Positions 9,411-16,950 of a stretch of 64,000 bases of DNA are shown here, in pieces. Made by a program: the position numbers and the translations under genes. Position 1 is the first letter of the stretch; each line of letters starts with the position of its first letter. The notes below the pieces were generated by a model, which worked only from the letters and a program-made list of their open reading frames with translations, was not told where the DNA came from and made no database searches. The DNA lies in contig NZ_JACAQA010000005.1 of assembly GCF_013385425.1 (NCBI RefSeq), forward strand, positions 580,652 through 644,651, read 5' to 3'. This DNA comes from Pseudomonas gingeri (GTDB taxonomy: Bacteria; Pseudomonadota; Gammaproteobacteria; Pseudomonadales; Pseudomonadaceae).

Positions 9411-10304
9411 TCAATGAACTGACGCGGCTTCCCGGTTGTCCTGCGGTGCGGCCGCCGCGCCCAGGCGGCTGGACACCACAATGGCGAGAATGATCAGGGC
9501 GCCGCCGATCAACATGCGCAAGGTCGGGTTTTCGCCGAACAGCAGCCAGGCCGCGGTGATCCCGTACACCGGCTCCAGGGCAAAGACCACCGCGGCGGTA
9601 CGTGCCTTGATCACCGCGAGGCTGGCCACGAACAGGCTGTGGGCCACGGCTGTGCAGAACACCCCGAGCAGAGCGATCCAGACCCAGTCCAGCTTTGGTA
9701 CTTGCGCAAGATCCGGGGCGGCCCAGGGCAGCAGGCAGGCGGCGACCACCAGGTTCTGGCACAACGCTGCCTGTACGGCGGGAATCCGCCCGGAGCCGGC
9801 CCGGTTGGCCAGCGACAGCAATGAGAACAGCAGGCCGGACAGTACGGCCCAGAGCAAACCGCCGGTGGCCTGGCTGGCGAGGTTGAAGTCGGGCGTGACC
9901 AGCACCAGGCCGATACTGACCAGTACCACCAGGAGGATTTCATTGAAGCGGATGCGCTCGCGAAAGATCACGCCTTCCAGAATCACCGTGAAGGCCGGAA
10001 AGCTGGCGAAACCCAGGGTCGCCACGGCCACACCGGCGACTTTTACTGCAATGAAGAAGCTGACCCAGTGCCCGGCCAGCAGCAGGCCGCTGAGCAGCAG
10101 GCGCCGCCAGTCCTGTGCCTGCAACGGTTGCCAGTGATGATTGCGGGCCAGGCGGGCGAACAGGCTGAGGGCGAGCACGGCAAAGACCGCACGGCCGAAA
10201 ACGATGATCGCCGGGGCGGCGCTCGCGAGTTTGCCGAACACGCCGGTCAGGCCAAACATCAATGCGCCGATATGCAGGGCGCCCAGGGCGGAACGGGGAG
10301 TCAT
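9411..10304 (-). CDS. DMT-superfamily EamA transporter
   Basis: A 297-residue inner membrane protein with two tandem EamA domains (about residues 8-138 and 152-285), giving roughly ten transmembrane helices and the usual duplicated drug/metabolite transporter layout; the second repeat contains the EPVYGITAAWLLFGE signature. Members such as RhtA/RarD export amino acids or other metabolites. The substrate cannot be told here. An AAGGA Shine-Dalgarno lies seven bases before the ATG. An AraC-type regulator gene lies immediately upstream in the same orientation, 87 bp away, and probably controls it. Confidence 0.88.
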   Translation of the reverse strand: MTPRSALGALHIGALMFGLTGVFGKLASAAPAIIVFGRAVFAVLALSLFARLARNHHWQPLQAQDWRRLLLSGLLLAGHWVSFFIAVKVAGVAVATLGFASFPAFTVILEGVIFRERIRFNEILLVVLVSIGLVLVTPDFNLASQATGGLLWAVLSGLLFSLLSLANRAGSGRIPAVQAALCQNLVVAACLLPWAAPDLAQVPKLDWVWIALLGVFCTAVAHSLFVASLAVIKARTAAVVFALEPVYGITAAWLLFGENPTLRMLIGGALIILAIVVSSRLGAAAAPQDNREAASVH

Positions 10305-10323
10305 GGTGGTCCTTGAAAACGCT

Positions 10324-10370
10324 GACAGACAGAGCCGCAGTCTAGAGGGCGGCCAGTGTGCCTGTCTGTC
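10324..10370. repeat. Spaced 9-bp inverted repeat in the eamA promoter region
   Basis: GACAGACAG (10324-10332) and CTGTCTGTC (10362-10370) are perfect inverted copies with 29 bp between them, in the short gap between the AraC-regulator stop and the transporter start. Each arm is itself a tandem GACA/TGTC pair. A plausible role is a binding site for the adjacent AraC-family protein. Confidence 0.45.
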
Positions 10371-10391
10371 GCGTGCCTGCTGTCGTTTGTC

Positions 10392-11141
10392 TCAGGACTC
10401 GCGTCGCAACGCGCCGGGTGTGCGGCCGAACTCGCGGAGCGCGGCGGCGGCAAAGGCACTTTGCGACTGGTAGCCGACGCGGCTGGCGATCTCGCCAATC
10501 TGCAGGGTCGACTCGCGCAGCAGTCCCAGGGCGATATGCAGGCGACGGCTGCGCACATAGTCCATGGGCGTCTGCCCGCATTCGGCGACAAAGCGCGTAT
10601 GCAGGCGGGCGCTGGACAGGTCGGCAATACGCGCCAGGTCCGTCACCTGCAGCGGGTGGGCCAGATGGCGATCGATGTGCGCGTTGAGGGCGGCCAGGGG
10701 CAGGCGCTTGCCAGCGAATGGGCGGCTGCCGGGGCTGTTCAGGCTGGCAAGCAGCAGCACGGCGCCCTGTTGCGCGATCAACGGGTCGTCCACGGGACTG
10801 GCCGCCAGCCACTGCACCAGTTGGCCCTGGGCGGCGTCGAGGGTGCGTGGCCCGGCGGTGTCGAGCAGACGCCGGCTGGCCTCGGCATGGTCGCCCAGGG
10901 TGTTCAGCAACCAGCGTTCGTCGGGCACATCCAGCACCAGGCAGCGGCTGCCGTTGGGGCTGGCGCAGACGTGATGGGCATCGCAGGGAATCACCGCGAC
11001 GCTTTGCTGCACCACCTGGCTGCCGTGCCCCTCGATCTCGAAGTCGAGCCGGCCGGACAGGCCAAACACCAGCTGCGCATGGGCATGGCTGTGGTTGATC
11101 AGGTCGGGGCTGTAGTGGCGCAGGGTCAGGATCGGTCCCAT
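10392..11141 (-). CDS. AraC-family transcriptional regulator
   Basis: A 249-residue regulator with an N-terminal cupin-like sensing domain (HSHAHAQLVFGLSGR near residue 20) and a C-terminal double helix-turn-helix AraC domain (about residues 155-245: DLARIADLSSARLHTRF, then the second HTH IGEIASRVGYQSQSAFAAAALREFGRTP). I start at 11141, where AAGGAGA sits seven bases upstream; the longer reading frame to 11198 lacks a ribosome site. It is followed at 87 bp by a DMT exporter in the same direction, a common regulator-exporter pairing. The inducer is unknown. Confidence 0.88.
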   Translation of the reverse strand: MGPILTLRHYSPDLINHSHAHAQLVFGLSGRLDFEIEGHGSQVVQQSVAVIPCDAHHVCASPNGSRCLVLDVPDERWLLNTLGDHAEASRRLLDTAGPRTLDAAQGQLVQWLAASPVDDPLIAQQGAVLLLASLNSPGSRPFAGKRLPLAALNAHIDRHLAHPLQVTDLARIADLSSARLHTRFVAECGQTPMDYVRSRRLHIALGLLRESTLQIGEIASRVGYQSQSAFAAAALREFGRTPGALRRES

Positions 11142-11270
11142 CGCGGTCTCCTTGGCATCGTCGCAGTCTACACCGCTTGCCGTTCGGGCGGTTGTCATCG
11201 GACTGCCATGTAGCTGTCATGGACTATTAACTGCCCCGGTGCAAGCTCAGGAAAAATCCGGAGAATGCCC

Positions 11271-12092
11271 ATGACCCGTGCGGAGCTTGCCAAACCCAGC
11301 CGTAAGCAGCGTGTGCGAACCCTGTGGATTTCCGACGTGCACCTGGGGACCCGCGACTGCCAGGCCGAACACCTGTCGCAGTTTCTCAAGGGCTATCAGG
11401 CCGACCGTATCTACCTGGTGGGGGATATCATCGACGGCTGGAAGATGCGTGGCGGCATGTACTGGCCGCAAGCGCACACCAACGTGATCCGCCGGCTGCT
11501 GACCATGAGCAAGCGTGGCACCGAGGTGGTCTATGTCACCGGCAACCACGATGAGTTCCTGCGCCGTTACTCCAAACTGATCCTGGGCAATATCCAGCTG
11601 GTCGACGAAGCGGTGCACCACACCGCCGACGGGCGCAAGCTGCTGGTGATCCATGGCGACCAGTTCGACGTGATCACCCGGTATCACCGCTGGCTGGCGT
11701 TCCTCGGCGATTCGGCCTACGAGTTCACCCTGACCCTCAATCGCTGGCTGAACCATTGGCGGGCCCGCTACGGTTATGGCTACTGGTCGTTGTCGGCCTA
11801 CCTCAAGCACAAGGTCAAGACCGCGGTCAGCTTTATCAGCGACTTCGAAGAGGCGATCGCCCACGAATGCGTGAAGCGCGGGCTCGATGGGGTGGTGTGC
11901 GGGCATATCCACCATGCCGAGATCCGCAAGGTCGGCGAAGTGGACTACCTCAACTGCGGTGACTGGGTCGAGTCCTGCACCGCCCTGATCGAACACTGGG
12001 ATGGCACCATCGAGCTGTATCGCCTGGCGGATGCCCAGGCGAAAGAGGCGCAGCTCAAGCTGGAGCTGGAAAAAGTCGCCGAGGCGGGTTAG
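11271..12092 (+). CDS. LpxH-like calcineurin-type metallophosphatase
   Basis: A 273-residue metallophosphoesterase with all five family motifs: SDVHLG, GDIIDG, GNHDE, HGDQFD and GHIHH. It is commonly annotated as UDP-2,3-diacylglucosamine diphosphatase, the LpxH step of lipid A synthesis. LpxH itself is about 240 residues and usually lies elsewhere in Pseudomonas, so this is more likely a paralogue of unproven substrate. Residues about 150-200 form an extended insert rich in aromatic residues (HRWLAFLGD...YGYGYWS), and the C-terminus is charged and helical. The start at 11271 has CGGAGA seven bases upstream; an ATG two codons earlier overlaps that site. Confidence 0.82.
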   Translation: MTRAELAKPSRKQRVRTLWISDVHLGTRDCQAEHLSQFLKGYQADRIYLVGDIIDGWKMRGGMYWPQAHTNVIRRLLTMSKRGTEVVYVTGNHDEFLRRYSKLILGNIQLVDEAVHHTADGRKLLVIHGDQFDVITRYHRWLAFLGDSAYEFTLTLNRWLNHWRARYGYGYWSLSAYLKHKVKTAVSFISDFEEAIAHECVKRGLDGVVCGHIHHAEIRKVGEVDYLNCGDWVESCTALIEHWDGTIELYRLADAQAKEAQLKLELEKVAEAG

Positions 12093-12098
12093 CCCCTA

Positions 12099-12689
12099 TC
12101 AGGCCGTCTGGTTCTGCGCCATCGCGGCCTTGTAGATCGACTGCCGGGGTTGGGCGAATACGCGCTCCATCATCGGTTCGAAAAAGCTCAGGGGCAGGCT
12201 CTCGTAGTCCGGGTCGAAGGCCGCCGCGTCGTATTTGGCGCAGAACTCGATGGTCGCCAGATACTGCGGGTGCTCGCGAAACTGCTCGCGCAGATGGCGA
12301 TCCATTCCCAGGTAATGGAAGAAGTAGTAGCCCTGGAAAATTCCGTGCTTTTCCACCATCCACAGGTTTTCTGCGCTGACGAAGGGCTTGAGGATCGCCG
12401 CGGCGATGTCCGGGTGGTTATAGGAACCCAGGGTGTCGCCAATATCGTGGAGCAGCGCGCAGATCACGTACTCCTCGTCCCGTCCGTCGCGCCAGGCCCG
12501 GCTGGCGGTTTGCAGCGAATGGGTCAGGCGATCCACCGGGAAACCGCCGAAATCACCCTCCAGCAGCTTCAGGTGAGTCAGGATCCGTGCCGGCAGTTGT
12601 CGTGCGTAGGCGCTGAAGTCGGCGGCAATCACCGCCCAATCCTCCTGGGTGCCGTCCTGCATATGGGTAAAGCGGGCTTGTCCGGTCAT
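12099..12689 (-). CDS. HD-domain protein, PhnZ/MIOX-like
   Basis: A 196-residue protein with an HD-domain core: H at THSLQTA (about residue 57), the doublet LLHDIGD (about 81-87) and later HGIFQGYYFFHYLG. The spacing of histidines and the helical content resemble mixed-valent di-iron HD proteins such as PhnZ and myo-inositol oxygenase as much as hydrolytic HD phosphohydrolases. The reaction is therefore not assigned; either a phosphohydrolase or an oxygenase is possible. A GAGGA Shine-Dalgarno lies upstream of the ATG. It converges with the LpxH-like gene (6 bp between stops) and is followed upstream by a DUF962 gene in the same orientation. Confidence 0.8.
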   Translation of the reverse strand: MTGQARFTHMQDGTQEDWAVIAADFSAYARQLPARILTHLKLLEGDFGGFPVDRLTHSLQTASRAWRDGRDEEYVICALLHDIGDTLGSYNHPDIAAAILKPFVSAENLWMVEKHGIFQGYYFFHYLGMDRHLREQFREHPQYLATIEFCAKYDAAAFDPDYESLPLSFFEPMMERVFAQPRQSIYKAAMAQNQTA

Positions 12690-12742
12690 CGGCTGTCCTC
12701 TTGTGGTTTTTATCGCTGCCGGACTCAGTCTAGGGCTTGCCC

Positions 12743-12770
12743 GCGTCCTGGCAGTGGCTGCGCAGGACGC
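12743..12770 (-). repeat. Hairpin between the DUF962 and HD-domain genes
   Basis: GCGTCCTG and CAGGACGC form a perfect 8-bp stem with a 12-nt loop, just past the stop of the upstream minus-strand gene. There is no T tract, so it may be an mRNA-stabilising or rho-type element and not an intrinsic terminator. Confidence 0.35.
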
Positions 12771-12788
12771 TTTGCTGGCCCCCCGGGC

Positions 12789-13100
12789 CTAAAACGGTAC
12801 CTTGCCGAGGATCATGTCGCGAAACATGACGAAATCGCCGAGCAAACTGTAGAAGGGGTGTTCAAAGGTGGCCGGGCGGTTCTTCTCGAAGAAAAAATGG
12901 CCGACCCAGGCGAAGCCATAACCGGCCACGGGCACCGCCAGCAGCAACCCTCCCGAGGCGCGACCGATGGCCAATGCCAGGAAAAAGATCACCAGGCTGG
13001 TGCCGACGAAATGCAACCTGCGGCAGGTACTGTTGCCGTGTTCACTCAGGTAGTAGGGGTAGAACTCTGCGAAGCTGTTGAATTTTCTGATGTTTTCCAC
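12789..13100 (-). CDS. DUF962/Mpo1-like membrane protein
   Basis: A 103-residue protein of the DUF962 family. The signature YLSEHGNSTCRRLHFVGTS is followed by two hydrophobic segments (about residues 31-48 and 50-68) and GYGFAWVGHFFFEKNRPATF. Yeast Mpo1 of this family is an Fe(II)-dependent dioxygenase that alpha-oxidises 2-hydroxy fatty acids, and the conserved histidines (H20, H30, H67) needed for iron are present here. The bacterial function is inferred only. Translation starts at GTG (13100) with GGAGAG seven bases upstream. Confidence 0.82.
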   Translation of the reverse strand: MENIRKFNSFAEFYPYYLSEHGNSTCRRLHFVGTSLVIFFLALAIGRASGGLLLAVPVAGYGFAWVGHFFFEKNRPATFEHPFYSLLGDFVMFRDMILGKVPF

Positions 13101-13223
13101 GGGGTACTCTCCGCGTTGGCGACCTCGCCCATGGAGGGTTCCACGGGGAGCTTATTTGAGTCTAGAGTGATTGGCAGCGGCGACCAGTGACAATAGACGC
13201 CACTTTAGTATCCTTAGGCCATT

Positions 13224-13240
13224 AGTCGTCCTATACGACT
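13224..13240. promoter_or_regulatory. Inverted repeat at the start of the OruR-like regulator gene
   Basis: AGTCGT and ACGACT flank a 5-bp centre immediately before the first ATG (13245). The symmetry and position suggest an autoregulatory site, or a leader element if translation starts at 13260. Confidence 0.35.
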
Positions 13241-13244
13241 TATC

Positions 13245-14321
13245 ATGCAAGAAAAGGCCATGAGCGAGAGAACGACTTCTGCAAGCTGGGCGATGGGGAT
13301 TGTCAAGGCGCTGGAGATGGATGGCCTGGACTGTCGCGTCCTGTTCCGGCAGCTGGGGCTCGATTATGCAGCCCTGGACGACCCCGATGCGCGTTTTCCC
13401 CAGGATTCGATGACGCGCCTCTGGCAGCGCGCGGTGGAGCTTTCCGGCAACCCGGCGATTGGTTTGAACATGGGCCGGGTGGTGCGCCCGGCGTCCTTTC
13501 ATGTTGCCGGCTACGCGCTGATGTCCAGCCAGACCCTGGCCGAGGGTTTCCGGCGCCTGGTGCGTTATCAGCGGATCATCGCCGAAAGCGCCGACTTGAG
13601 CTTTCGCCTCTTGCCCGAGGGTTATGCATTGATCCTGACGGTGCACGGCGACCATCTGCCGCCCACCCGCCAGAGCGCCGAGGCGTCCCTGGCCTGCGCC
13701 CTGGCGCTGTGCGGCTGGCTGACCGGGCGCACCTTGCAGCCGCGCAAGGTGTTGCTGCAGGGGACGGAGCCGGAGGATCTCGGTCCTTACAAGGAAGTGT
13801 TCCATGCGCCGCTGGTATTCAACGCACCTTACGATGCGCTGATCTTCGAGCAGGCCGACATGGAAGCGCCGTTGCCGACCGCCAATGAGGCCATGGCCTT
13901 GCTCCACGACCGGTTTGCCGGCGAATATCTGGCACGCTTCTCGGAAAGCCGGGTGACCCACAAGGCGCGCCAGGTGTTGTGTCGCCTGCTGCCCCAGGGC
14001 GAGCCCAAGCGCGAAGTGGTGGCGCAGACCCTGCACCTGTCCCAGCGCACCCTGCAGCGCCGTTTGCAGGAGGAGGGCACCAGTTTCCAGGCGCTGCTCG
14101 ACGACACCCGTCGTGAGTTGGCCGAACAATACCTGGCGCAGCCGCGCATGACCTTGCTGGAAATCGCCTATCTGCTGGGCTTCGCTGACCCGAGCAACTT
14201 TTTTCGCGCCTTCCGCCGTTGGTTCGAGGTCACGCCCGGCGAATACCGGGCGCGGATGTTGGGGGCGGTGGCCTCGATCAATGACGCCAGAATGCGGGGA
14301 TACACAGAACGAACACCGTGA
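13245..14321 (+). CDS. AraC-family regulator, OruR/ArgR-like with arabinose-binding-like N-domain
   Basis: A 358-residue regulator. Residues about 20-215 match the long N-terminal domain found in OruR-type AraC proteins (ASWAMGIVKALE... NMGRVVRPASFHVAGYALMSS). The C-terminal AraC HTH (about 255-340) contains VAQTLHLSQRTLQRRLQEEGTSF and the strongly conserved YLLGFADPSNFFRAFRRWFEVTPGEYR. Homologues control ornithine use or virulence genes; the target here is unknown. Start could be 13245 or 13260 (MSERTT, preceded closely by AAAGG). Its 3' end overlaps the 3' end of trkH on the other strand by 44 bp. Confidence 0.85.
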   Translation: MQEKAMSERTTSASWAMGIVKALEMDGLDCRVLFRQLGLDYAALDDPDARFPQDSMTRLWQRAVELSGNPAIGLNMGRVVRPASFHVAGYALMSSQTLAEGFRRLVRYQRIIAESADLSFRLLPEGYALILTVHGDHLPPTRQSAEASLACALALCGWLTGRTLQPRKVLLQGTEPEDLGPYKEVFHAPLVFNAPYDALIFEQADMEAPLPTANEAMALLHDRFAGEYLARFSESRVTHKARQVLCRLLPQGEPKREVVAQTLHLSQRTLQRRLQEEGTSFQALLDDTRRELAEQYLAQPRMTLLEIAYLLGFADPSNFFRAFRRWFEVTPGEYRARMLGAVASINDARMRGYTERTP

Positions 14322-15732
14322 TGATTTCCAGCCGGCCGAGTAGCATGCCCAGGGACAGGATCCACTTGGCACCGTCCGGCAGGGTGGAGAAATTCCCCGA
14401 TGGCCCGATTACCTCGCCCAGGCCCGGCCCCACGCCGGAGACGGTACTGGCGGCACCGGTAAGCGCGGTCATCCAGTCCAGGCCCAGTAGCGACAGAGCC
14501 AGGGCGATGGCGCAAATGGTGATGGCGAAGAAGAACGAAAAGGTCAGGATCGAACGCACGATCTCTTCGTCGAGACGGTGACCGTTGTATTTCTGCTTGA
14601 TCACCGCCCGGGGATGGATCAACTGGTTGAGGTTGGCCTTGAGCAGGATATAGGCGACCTGGAACCGGAACACCTTGATCCCGCCGGCCGTCGAGCCCGA
14701 GCAGCCGCCAACGAAGCCCAGGTAGAAAAACAGCATCAACGAGAAGTTGCCCCACAGGCTGTAGTCGCCCAGGGCAAAGCCGGTGGTGGTGACCACCGAG
14801 GTCACGTTCAGTGCGACGTGGCGCAGGGCATCGAGCCAGTGCAGGTTGGTGGTCCACCAGTACCAGGTGCCGAGTACCAGCCAGGTCACCAGCAGCAGGC
14901 CGAGCAAGCCCTGCACCTGCTGGTCCTTGATCAGTGCCTTGCGGTGACCGCGCAGGGTCGCCACGTAGAGGGTGAATGGCAGGCTGCCGAGAATCATCAC
15001 CACCACGGCCACCCAGTGCACTGCCGGTTGGCTCCATTTGGCCAGGGACTGGTCCGAGGTGGAGAAACCGCCGGTGGAAATCGCCGACATGGCGTGGTTG
15101 ATCGCATCGAACAGGCTCATGCCGGCCCACCAGAATGCCAGGCTGCCGAGGAGGGTGATGCCGATGTAGGCGGTGACGATCAGGCGCGCCACCATGTGCG
15201 AACGCGGCATGACCTTTTGCGAGCGGTCCGAGGATTCGGTCTGGAACAGGCGCATGCCACCGATGCGCAGCAGCGGCAGGATCGCCACCGCCATGCCGAT
15301 AAAGCCGATCCCACCCAGCCAATGCAGCAGCGAGCGCCAGATCAGGATGCCCGGGGACATGCTGTCCAGGCCGCTGAGCACGGTCGAACCGGTGGCGGTG
15401 ATCCCCGACATGCTTTCGAAAAAGGCGTCGGTGTAGCTGGTGTGCAGGGTCAGCACGAAGGGCAGCGCGGCGAAAATGCACACCACCACCCAGCTCGAGA
15501 CGGTGAGCAGATACATATCCCGGGGGCGCAGTTGTACCTGTTCCGGGCGACCGCGGATCACCAGTGCCAGGCCGGCGAGGAAGGTGATCGTACTGGCCCA
15601 GAGAAAGGCCGGCAGGTCGCCGGTGCGTTCGAAAGCCACCAGCACCAGCATGGGGATGACCATGCTGACAGCCAGGGTGATCAGGAAGATGCCGATGATG
15701 AAACCAATGATGCGCAGGGTCGGCATCGCCAT
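14278..15732 (-). CDS. trkH: Trk potassium uptake channel subunit TrkH
   Basis: A 484-residue inner membrane channel for K+ uptake that works with the NAD-binding subunit TrkA. The four pore loops of the Trk/Ktr fold are visible through their selectivity-filter glycines (ESMSGITATGST, SAISTGGFST, TSVVTTTGFALGD, ASTVSGVGPGLGE) and the intervening helices are strongly hydrophobic. The homologous protein begins MAMPTLRIIGFIIG, giving 15732; an ATG at 15765 with AGGT upstream would add 11 residues and cannot be ruled out. The reading frame is open further to 16227 but that part is antisense to the nitroreductase and is not trkH. The stop lies inside the convergent AraC gene. Confidence 0.95.
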   Translation of the reverse strand: MAMPTLRIIGFIIGIFLITLAVSMVIPMLVLVAFERTGDLPAFLWASTITFLAGLALVIRGRPEQVQLRPRDMYLLTVSSWVVVCIFAALPFVLTLHTSYTDAFFESMSGITATGSTVLSGLDSMSPGILIWRSLLHWLGGIGFIGMAVAILPLLRIGGMRLFQTESSDRSQKVMPRSHMVARLIVTAYIGITLLGSLAFWWAGMSLFDAINHAMSAISTGGFSTSDQSLAKWSQPAVHWVAVVVMILGSLPFTLYVATLRGHRKALIKDQQVQGLLGLLLVTWLVLGTWYWWTTNLHWLDALRHVALNVTSVVTTTGFALGDYSLWGNFSLMLFFYLGFVGGCSGSTAGGIKVFRFQVAYILLKANLNQLIHPRAVIKQKYNGHRLDEEIVRSILTFSFFFAITICAIALALSLLGLDWMTALTGAASTVSGVGPGLGEVIGPSGNFSTLPDGAKWILSLGMLLGRLEIITVFVLCIPAFWRH

Positions 15733-15852
15733 GAAATAGGCTCGGGAAAGGGGGACGGGCGCCATTTTACCTGTGACCCCGATCATGTAAACCGGCACGG
15801 CCGCCTGGGATCTGGCTAGAATAGCCCGATCATTTTCCAGAGGAGGTGGCCG

Positions 15853-16413
15853 ATGGAGGCTCTCGACAATTTGCTCAACCGTGTATCCGCACCGCGCCTG
15901 CTCGACCCGGCTCCGACCCAGGCCCAGCGCGATATCCTCTTCGCCGCCGCCATGCGCGCACCGGATCACGGGCAACTGCGGCCTTGGCGTTTCCTGACCG
16001 TTGAGGGCGCGGCCCGCGAGCAATTGGGTAGCCTGCTGGCTGAAGCCGTGCGCCTGCAAGAGGGCGATGCGAACCCGGCGGCCATCGACAAGGCTCATGC
16101 CATGCCTTTGCGCGCACCCTTGGTGATTGTGGTGGTGGCGCGTTTGCAGGAGCACTTCAAGGTCCCGAAGTCCGAGCAGTTGCTGGCCGCCGGTTGTGCG
16201 GCCCACGGCATCCTGCTGGCGGCCCATGCCCAGGGGATCGGCGCGGTGTGGCGCACCGGCGAGCTGTCCTATTCACGCCATGTGGCCAAGGGTTTGGGGC
16301 TTGGCGATGACGAGGAAGTGATCGCCTTCCTGTACCTGGGCACGCCGCAGAACGAACTGCGCCAGCCACCGAAGGTCGATCTGACGCAGTTTGTCAGCGC
16401 CTGGTCGGCTTGA
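15853..16413 (+). CDS. YdjA-like nitroreductase family flavoprotein
   Basis: A 186-residue small nitroreductase with FMN-binding features of the YdjA subgroup: APDHGQLRPWRF near residue 37, and GIGAVWRTGEL near 130 with GLGDDEEVIAFLYLGTP after it. YdjA-type enzymes are minimal FMN-dependent NAD(P)H reductases; the physiological substrate is not established. An excellent AGGAGGT lies six bases before the ATG. It is divergent from trkH. A perfect CTGAAGCTTCAG palindrome follows nine bases past the stop. Confidence 0.88.
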   Translation: MEALDNLLNRVSAPRLLDPAPTQAQRDILFAAAMRAPDHGQLRPWRFLTVEGAAREQLGSLLAEAVRLQEGDANPAAIDKAHAMPLRAPLVIVVVARLQEHFKVPKSEQLLAAGCAAHGILLAAHAQGIGAVWRTGELSYSRHVAKGLGLGDDEEVIAFLYLGTPQNELRQPPKVDLTQFVSAWSA

Positions 16414-16421
16414 AATGTTTT

Positions 16422-16433
16422 CTGAAGCTTCAG
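16422..16433. repeat. 12-bp perfect palindrome before the toxin-antitoxin pair
   Basis: CTGAAGCTTCAG is self-complementary and lies between the nitroreductase stop and the antitoxin start, 60 bp before the latter. Type II antitoxins usually repress their own promoter through palindromes, so this may be the operator; the distance makes it uncertain. Confidence 0.35.
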
Positions 16434-16492
16434 GCTGAGACAGCAGGCGTTCATAGGGCGTAAACTGGTTTGCATCTACACCGGAGGCCCTT

Positions 16493-16684
16493 ATGAGCGC
16501 CCAACTATCCCCCATAGTGTCGGAATTCGAGACTGAAGAGCAGGCAGCCAGCTATGACCGTTGGTTTCGTGCCAAGGTGCAGGCTTCCCTGGATGACCCT
16601 CGTCCTAACGTTCCACATGATGATGTGATGGCGGAAATGCGTGCCTTGATCGCTTCGAAGCGCAATCGGAACGATGCGGGTTGA
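16493..16684 (+). CDS. PaaA2-like antitoxin of a type II toxin-antitoxin system
   Basis: A 63-residue acidic then basic helical protein. The segment SPIVSEFETEEQAASYDRW, followed by FRAKVQASL and DPRPNVPHDDV, matches the E. coli PaaA2 / stability-determinant antitoxin family closely. PaaA2 antitoxins are largely unstructured until they wrap around and neutralise their ParE-type toxin. CCGGAGG lies six bases before the ATG. The gene overlaps the toxin gene by 11 nt, which is typical of such pairs and implies translational coupling. No PaaR-type third regulator is present, unlike the E. coli three-gene operon. Confidence 0.88.
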   Translation: MSAQLSPIVSEFETEEQAASYDRWFRAKVQASLDDPRPNVPHDDVMAEMRALIASKRNRNDAG

Positions 16685-16943
16685 GTGGCGGCCCGAAGCT
16701 CGGGCCGAACTCCGTGAGATCCTGAATTACATCGCTGATCGAAATATTGTGGCGGCCGAGAATTTAAACGACGCCATTGAGGCAGCGACCTCAGCTCTTC
16801 CTCGACACCCCTGCTTGTATCGGTTTGGTCGTGTGCCTGGCACTCGTGAAATCATCGTGCATCCAAACTATCTGGTGGTTTACCGCATTACAGATTTCAT
16901 CGAGATAGTCACCGTGCTGCACGCCCGGCAAGAGTATCCCTGA
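16674..16943 (+). CDS. ParE/RelE-superfamily toxin (ParE2-like)
   Basis: An 89-residue ParE-fold protein: N-terminal strand and helical hairpin (VEWRPEARAELREILNYIA), the family motif TREIIVHPNYLVVYRI and a C-terminal strand VTVLHARQEYP. ParE toxins inhibit DNA gyrase, while RelE relatives cleave mRNA; the resemblance to E. coli ParE2 favours a ParE-type protein, but ParE2 has not been shown in every case to target gyrase. Codon use is less GC-biased than in the flanking genes (for example AATATTGTG and AATTTAAAC runs), consistent with recent acquisition. It ends 7 bp from the cpxA stop on the other strand. Confidence 0.88.
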   Translation: MRVEWRPEARAELREILNYIADRNIVAAENLNDAIEAATSALPRHPCLYRFGRVPGTREIIVHPNYLVVYRITDFIEIVTVLHARQEYP

Positions 16944-16950
16944 TAGCCAC

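Noticed and set aside
15733..16227. N-terminal extension of trkH by up to 165 codons
   Set aside because: This part is antisense to the nitroreductase and does not resemble TrkH, which begins MAMPTLR or slightly before.
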